A DNA stretch of 5,404 nt from Methanosphaera sp. rholeuAM130 (GTDB lineage Archaea; Methanobacteriota; Methanobacteria; Methanobacteriales; Methanobacteriaceae), in the NCBI GenBank assembly GCA_003266065.1, contig MUZY01000098.1, positions 1,374-6,777 of the forward strand, given 5' to 3'. Under the pieces are notes generated by a model that did not search any database, was not told the origin of the DNA, and was given only the letters and a program-made list of their open reading frames with translations. This document shows positions 1-4,500 of this stretch, one piece after another. Position 1 is the first letter of the stretch. Each line of letters starts with the position of its first letter. The position numbers were made by a program, and so were the translations under genes.

Positions 1-393
1 TGTTGGCATATTTTCTTGAGCGTGTATATACATTGCTCCACCGTCTGTAGCTGTGGAGTTACTGATGTTTATATTGTTAAATATTCCATCATGTCCTGAG
101 TAGTATATTGCTCCACCATATCCGTCAAGACTATCTGATGGTGCACTTGCATTTACTAGATTAAGTTTATTCATATTCACATTAATGGATTCACCATCTA
201 TCATGAATATTCTTGCAAGATTGCTTCCATCTATGGTATGTCCGTTACCGTTTATGGTAATGGTTTTAGTGATTACTATTCCACCTACGAGGGTACTGTC
301 TCCCTGATCATCAATACCGACTGTGAATTTATAATCCTTTTGTAAATTTAATGAGGTTGCAGTGAGTATTGCTTGTTGCAGTTCTGTGAAAGT
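1..393 (-). other. Start of right-handed beta-helix domain with PMP-like repeats
   Basis: Residues 118-248 of the left protein begin with an amphipathic TFTELQQAI segment and continue as short beta-strands separated by Asn/Gly turns: GIVITKTITINGNGHTIDG, then ARIFMIDG. They end in two turns of the GGAI(Y/M) type spaced 25 residues apart (Gly210 and Gly235), each accompanied by NxxIxNS-like strands. In known families such repeats (Chlam_PMP and pectate-lyase-like beta-helix proteins) form a parallel beta-helix. The fold is inferred from the motifs. No catalytic residues of a polysaccharide lyase can be identified in the visible part, so a binding or structural role is more likely than an enzymatic one. 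Confidence 0.75.
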
Positions 394-744
394 ACCTTCT
401 CCTTCACCTTTAATGTTTTTTTCAATATCATTATTAATATTGCTTGTCGCAATATTGTCATCATTTGTTATTATTGAATTCTCTGTTAGTTTATTTGTCG
501 TCTCTGTTTTTGTGTTTTCACTTGTACTTGATATTTTTTCTACGTCTGCATCTGACTTGACAGTTGCCAAATCAGATTGTACCACATTATCCACATCATA
601 ATTGGAGGGTGTGGATAAAACATTATTATCTTTTACTACGTGTGTGGTGTTGTTTGTATCGGTAGCCGACACAAAACCAAGTCCTATTAAGAGTACTAAT
701 ACCACACTAAGTAATAATAGACAATGCTTTATATTTGTTGCCAT
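1..744 (-). CDS. Adhesin-like surface protein, N-terminal part (beta-helix type), runs off left edge
   Basis: The frame is open for 248 codons from ATG at 744-742 to the window edge, with no stop. The start is firm: the codon just before the ATG is an in-frame TAA, and an AAGGAG lies 10 bases upstream. Residues 1-27 are a signal peptide. Residues 28-117 are a low-complexity Asn/Thr/Ser/Asp linker without hydrophobic segments. From about residue 118 (GTFTELQQAI) the sequence becomes an ordered beta-rich domain, with ITINGNGHTIDG at 163-172 followed by two PMP-like turns, GGAIY (210-214) and NSTATDGGAMY (229-239). This order is typical of Methanobacteriaceae adhesin-like proteins, which are exported and surface-displayed; a role in attachment is inferred. 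The C-terminal part, including any Ig-like repeats or anchor, is outside the window. Five NxS/T sequons are visible. The only cysteine (residue 8) lies in the signal peptide and does not form a lipobox. Confidence 0.9.
   Translation of the reverse strand, partial: MATNIKHCLLLLSVVLVLLIGLGFVSATDTNNTTHVVKDNNVLSTPSNYDVDNVVQSDLATVKSDADVEKISSTSENTKTETTNKLTENSIITNDDNIATSNINNDIEKNIKGEGEGTFTELQQAILTATSLNLQKDYKFTVGIDDQGDSTLVGGIVITKTITINGNGHTIDGSNLARIFMIDGESINVNMNKLNLVNASAPSDSLDGYGGAIYYSGHDGIFNNINISNSTATDGGAMYIHAQENMPT
664..744 (-). other. Sec-type signal peptide of the left adhesin-like protein
   Basis: Residues 1-27 show a short basic n-region (MATNIKH), a strongly hydrophobic core (LLLLSVVLVLLIGLGF) and a small-residue c-region VSA. 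Cleavage is predicted after Ala27, before TDTNNTT. The n-region lacks a twin arginine, and there is no lipobox cysteine near the cleavage site, so ordinary Sec export by signal peptidase I is expected. The polar N/T-rich sequence that follows fits a secreted mature N-terminus. Confidence 0.88.
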
Positions 745-754
745 TTAGTTTTGA

Positions 755-760
755 CTCCTT
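755..760 (-). promoter_or_regulatory. Ribosome binding site (AAGGAG) of the left adhesin-like gene
   Basis: AAGGAG on the minus strand lies 10 bases upstream of the ATG at 744. Together with the in-frame TAA directly before the ATG, it fixes the start of this gene. The spacer is slightly long but within the usable range. Confidence 0.75.
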
Positions 761-803
761 ATTAAACATTGTTTTTACATTTTAATTAGTTTGGTACAAA
801 AGC

Positions 804-812
804 TATTTAAAA
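804..812 (-). promoter_or_regulatory. Candidate archaeal TATA box for the left adhesin-like gene
   Basis: Minus-strand TTTTAAATA resembles an archaeal TATA box. A start site about 25 bases downstream would fall near 783 and give a leader of roughly 40 bases containing the AAGGAG. The bases just upstream (GCTGACC) are not a good purine-rich BRE, and the whole region is AT-rich, so chance matches are common. This is the best-placed candidate, not a demonstrated promoter. Confidence 0.4.
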
Positions 813-887
813 GGTCAGCATCCAATTGAAATAACTATTATTTTTTCATGGATTATTGTATCAAAGATGTACATTGTCAATTAATTG

Positions 888-1046
888 TATACTTTGTTAT
901 GAATTATTATGAATTATCACTAGTATTATAATGATTTTTATAGTTTTATTGTGTGTTTTATAACGATTATTGCCATGATTTTTAAATAATCATTCGATTG
1001 GTTGCTTGATATTTATTTCTGTAGATTTTAATTAATATACTTTGTT
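888..1046. repeat. Spaced direct repeat TATACTTTGTT
   Basis: The 11-mer TATACTTTGTT occurs at 888-898 and again at 1036-1046. Each copy is preceded by an AATTAAT-type sequence. On the minus strand each copy reads AACAAAGTATA followed by AT-rich sequence, so the pair could be duplicated upstream control elements of the left gene. In DNA this AT-rich the function is uncertain; the repeat itself is directly visible. Confidence 0.4.
898..917. repeat. Tandem 10-base repeat (TATGAATTAT x2)
   Basis: Two exact, adjacent copies of TATGAATTAT occupy 898-907 and 908-917, about 155 bases upstream of the left gene's start codon. They could be a regulator site or simple AT-rich sequence drift; nothing else supports a function. 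Confidence 0.5.
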
Positions 1047-1202
1047 TTTTGGGAATTTTGAGTAGATTTTTATTAATTTTTAAATGCTTGAAATAGAATT
1101 TTAAAATAGGAGTAAAGTCAATATTTTCATATGAATTTTTAAAAAAAATAGAATAATAATTTGATAAGAATATGATAAAAAAAAGTGATTTTTACAAATA
1201 TA

Positions 1203-1234
1203 AACTTATTTTTTTTCATGAAAAAAAACAAGTT
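1203..1234. repeat. A/T-rich palindrome with T8/A8 arms, possible bidirectional terminator
   Basis: Two 14-base arms (1203-1216 and 1221-1234) flank CATG, which is itself self-complementary. The arms carry a run of eight T and a run of eight A. The single A/C mismatch on the plus strand becomes a G-U pair in minus-strand RNA, so the minus-strand transcript could form a complete stem. Another run of eight U (plus-strand A8 at 1177-1184) follows about 20 bases downstream in minus-strand RNA. It lies about 270 bases past the large gene's stop and may act as a backup terminator or a protein-binding site. Confidence 0.45.
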
Positions 1235-1367
1235 GAATAAAAAATTGATTTAAAAGACAGTATTGTGGAAAAAATGGATTGAATCAAAATTTAAAATTGA
1301 GAATATGCCAACTGAAAATAGGATTTAGTTAAAAATTGAATTTAGATTTTGAAGAATGGGATTGGAT

Positions 1368-1406
1368 AAAATAATTTAATTTACATCTGAAAAATAATTT
1401 AATTTA
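1368..1406. repeat. Exact 16-base direct repeat AAAATAATTTAATTTA
   Basis: AAAATAATTTAATTTA is present at 1368-1383 and 1391-1406, separated by seven bases. It sits downstream of the large gene's stop. Next to it the 11-mer AAAAATAGAAT recurs at 1407-1417 and 1426-1436, with a third copy at 1144-1154. In minus-strand RNA these become repeated U-rich stretches, so the repetition may simply multiply termination signals. Confidence 0.5.
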
Positions 1407-1441
1407 AAAAATAGAATTATATTATAAAAATAGAATCTTCT

Positions 1442-1490
1442 AAAAAATAATAAAAATGTGAAGATTTATGACTGTAAAAAATCATAAACC
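1442..1490 (-). terminator. Hairpin plus U-tracts after the large adhesin-like gene
   Basis: Eighteen bases after the TAA stop, the minus-strand RNA can pair GGUUUAUGA (1490-1482) with UCAUAAAUC (1471-1463). This is a nine-pair stem with one G-U pair and a ten-base U-rich loop. It is followed by U5 (1456-1452) and U6 (1447-1442), and further U-tracts continue to 1406. Methanogen transcripts commonly terminate at U-rich tracts with the help of the FttA/aCPSF1 nuclease, so the tracts may matter more than the weak, AU-rich stem. The position makes a terminator for the large gene likely. Confidence 0.6.
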
Positions 1491-1507
1491 CACTTTTAAT
1501 AAAATAA

Positions 1508-4500
1508 TTATGTTTTTACTATATTATTAGTTGTAGTACGCGTAGACGCATAAGCACATCTTTCTTGAGTAACGACAGTAATTGATGTTGGATTCTTAGA
1601 AACAGAATCAACCGTTATATTTATGACTCCGTTTTCAGAAATAAACATCTTTGCATTACTGTCATCCTCTTTAATTGTAACACCATTAATTTTTACATTA
1701 AATTTGGTGTCTCCTTTGACCGTCTTGTTTTGATAGTCTTTGATTTGTGCTTGTATACTTATCTTACCACTTGCACTGCTATAGTTTACCTTGTTAAAAG
1801 TTATACTTGTACTTGATTGTTCAACATTGAAAACTGTTGCATTCTGTCCATTGTAATAATCATTATGGGTATATTTGGCAGTGACATTATAATTTATAAG
1901 ATCACTTTTTGGATAATTTATTCCACCAAATGCCTGTGGGACATTATACTTGTATTCACCGCTTCCATTTCTTATAGGTAGTTTAACCGTTTCGTTATTT
2001 TTATCCTTGACGGTTATTCCATTTATTTTAAGTATCGCATAACTTGATTTTGAATTTATCGGTGCGATGTTACTTTCCCCATGTGTCCAGTCGGTAACAT
2101 TAACTGTAATAGTTAATATTTGACTTTGACGTGTAATATTTGGGATGGTTGTAACTACGACGTGTGGTATTCTTAAAGTTATGTTTACCTTGCTTGATGG
2201 ACTTGCTCTTGATGAATCATAGTTTGCATTTCCACTATATGCCGCATCCAATTTTACTGCATTTATCAGCTTATAGTTTGCAGGCATTGTGTAATTTGCC
2301 CATCCGCCTTTAACGCCTATTTTGAGAATGGTGTTGTTTCCACCTATTGTTCCACCTTTACGTAAGATTTGACCGTTTAGTTTGAAGATTACATATCCTC
2401 CACTTAATGGATTATCATATTCATCAGTTACATATGCACTGAATGTAATGTTTTCTTCAACTATACCGGTTATATCCGTTATTGTAATTTTACTTGGTGA
2501 AGTGGTTATGTTTGATGTGGTTAAAGTTGCATTGGAGTATGCTTCACGATTACCTGTTACGAGAGTGATGTTTTTGATCTCTTTGAACGTATCAGGTAAT
2601 GGGATATCCAAGTCTACTTTACCATTCTTAACCGGGTAGGTGATTACGTTTCCTTCATCATCTTTAAGCGTTAATCCATTGATTTTTACTGCTACAATAT
2701 TTTCTCCCACAAGATTATCTCCATCTTTATCCACCAGATCAGCTTCAACATTTAATGTTCTGTTAACAATGCCGAGATTGTTGACTTTGAACGTGACATT
2801 ATCTGCCCTGTTGATGTTAAAGACACTGTTATTGGTTACATCATAGTAGTCAGGATGATAATATTCGGCGGTTATATTGTAATCCTTGTATTGGCCAGTA
2901 TTTGACTTCATTCCACCCATACCAGCAGGGATGTAATAGTCTGCTTGTGCTATACCGTTATGTACCGGTACTAGCAATGCATTTCCAGCATCGTCTTTAA
3001 GTGTTAATCCATTTACCTTAAATATTACAAAGCTAGCATCGTCGTCTATTGGCCTTACATTTCTAAGGTTATGTGTTATATCATAGACATTGGCTATGAG
3101 TGTAATATTTTCTTTCTGGTTTCCTCTTTCAGGGTTTGTTGAAATTATTATTTCTGCTGTTCTTAAAGTTACATTTGCATGAGTTGTACCATCGGTTCTA
3201 TTTTCGTTATAGTCATCATTTGCAATGTATACTGCAGTAATGTTTTTAGAACCAAGTAATTCTCGCGTTGCGACAAATGTGTAAATGGCAGTTCCATCAC
3301 TTACAGGTACACGTAATGTGTCGTTTCCTGTAAGTTTTCCGCCTTCACGCAGAGTTATACCGTTTATCTTGAACAGTACTTCTCCCTTATCGACAGCCAA
3401 GCCATACATATCAGTTATGTTTGCCTGTATTGTAATGTTATCTTCAACAATTCCATCCATAGGATTTACCACTATCGTTACAGAACGTGTTACCACTTCA
3501 AAGGTAGTGTTTGTCTGTGAAGGTTCATGGGTATCATTACCTTTATAACGAACTGTTACATTGTATATTCCGGTAGCATCGGCTGGGTAGGAATAGTTAT
3601 ATCTTCCGTTTTCATCTGTTTTTACTTGAATTTCTTCATCGTTTACAAGTAGTGTAATGTTTGCATAAGGCATTGTATTATTGAATTCGTCCTTTAATAC
3701 TCCTGTAATATCGGTTGAGTTTCCAACAGTTATGTTTTCTATCGGATCAACCGTGACATTGGTCTTGTATTTTGGAACTTCAACTTCCACTGTTGTAGTT
3801 GCAGGGTTGTAGTTGTCATCACCGATTGTTTCAACTGTGAGGACTTGTTTTCCAGGCTCCAATGGTACGTCTATTTCAACCTTTCCATCATGTACTGTTC
3901 CATTACCTATTACTTTTCCATCTTCATCCTTTATGACTACATCCACATCGTCGATTGGATTTCCGTCTTCATCTGTAAGATTTACTTCGACGGTGTTGTT
4001 TCCAACCTTGACATCATCAATTGTTGCATTGATGATAGGATCCTGTTTTACTACTTCAAAGGTAGTTGTGTTATTGGATGGATTATGGTTTTTATCTCCA
4101 GGATAATCTACCGTTACTTCATGTAAACCTACAGGAGCTGTGTGATTTATCACATATGTACCGGTTTCGTCTGTTTTAACAACTCCAATTGTTTGGTTAT
4201 CAACTTTTATTGTTACTTCAGCTTTCGGTATTATATTGTTATACTCATCTGTCAGTTTACCAGTAATGGTAGTGTTATGTAATGTTTTTACTGGACTGGT
4301 TGCGTTGACTGTTATGCTTGTATCCATTGGATTTACATCAATGGTAATCTTTTCTTCGCCGGTTGTCTTGTTGGTGGCATTACTTGCAAGGTAGTAATCA
4401 TTTTCCTGATATTCCACCACTACTTTGATTTGGCCACTGTTTTGAACAGGCAATTTGATTGTTGTGCGTCCACCAGTCAGTGTAGCATTGGCTATTTCTG

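Larger units (their letters stand above)
745..1507. other. 763-base AT-rich intergenic region without a gene
   Basis: No credible coding region appears on either strand: frames are broken by frequent stops, and no RNA gene is recognisable. Base composition falls sharply compared with the flanking genes; for example 1141-1200 has about 7 G/C in 60. From right to left it holds the hairpin and U-tracts after the large gene, a 16-base direct repeat, an A/T palindrome at 1203-1234, several short direct repeats between 878 and 1046, and the presumed promoter and ribosome binding site of the left gene. Its length and content suggest the two genes are transcribed separately. Confidence 0.8.

Noticed and set aside
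1..393. Polysaccharide lyase or other enzyme based on the beta-helix
   Set aside because: Only the fold-type repeats are visible, and no conserved catalytic Asp/Arg/Lys set can be recognised in the available part.
362..601. Plus-strand open frame of 79 codons with a hydrophobic stretch
   Set aside because: It lies antisense to the linker of the left adhesin-like gene, whose signal peptide, ribosome binding site and motifs are clear. The hydrophobic look comes from reverse reading of Asn/Asp/Thr codons.
745..1507. Small gene, tRNA or structured regulatory RNA in the intergenic region
   Set aside because: Frequent stops in all frames, no T-loop or anticodon-arm pattern, and too few G/C bases for a stable structured RNA. 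Only AU-rich hairpins are seen.
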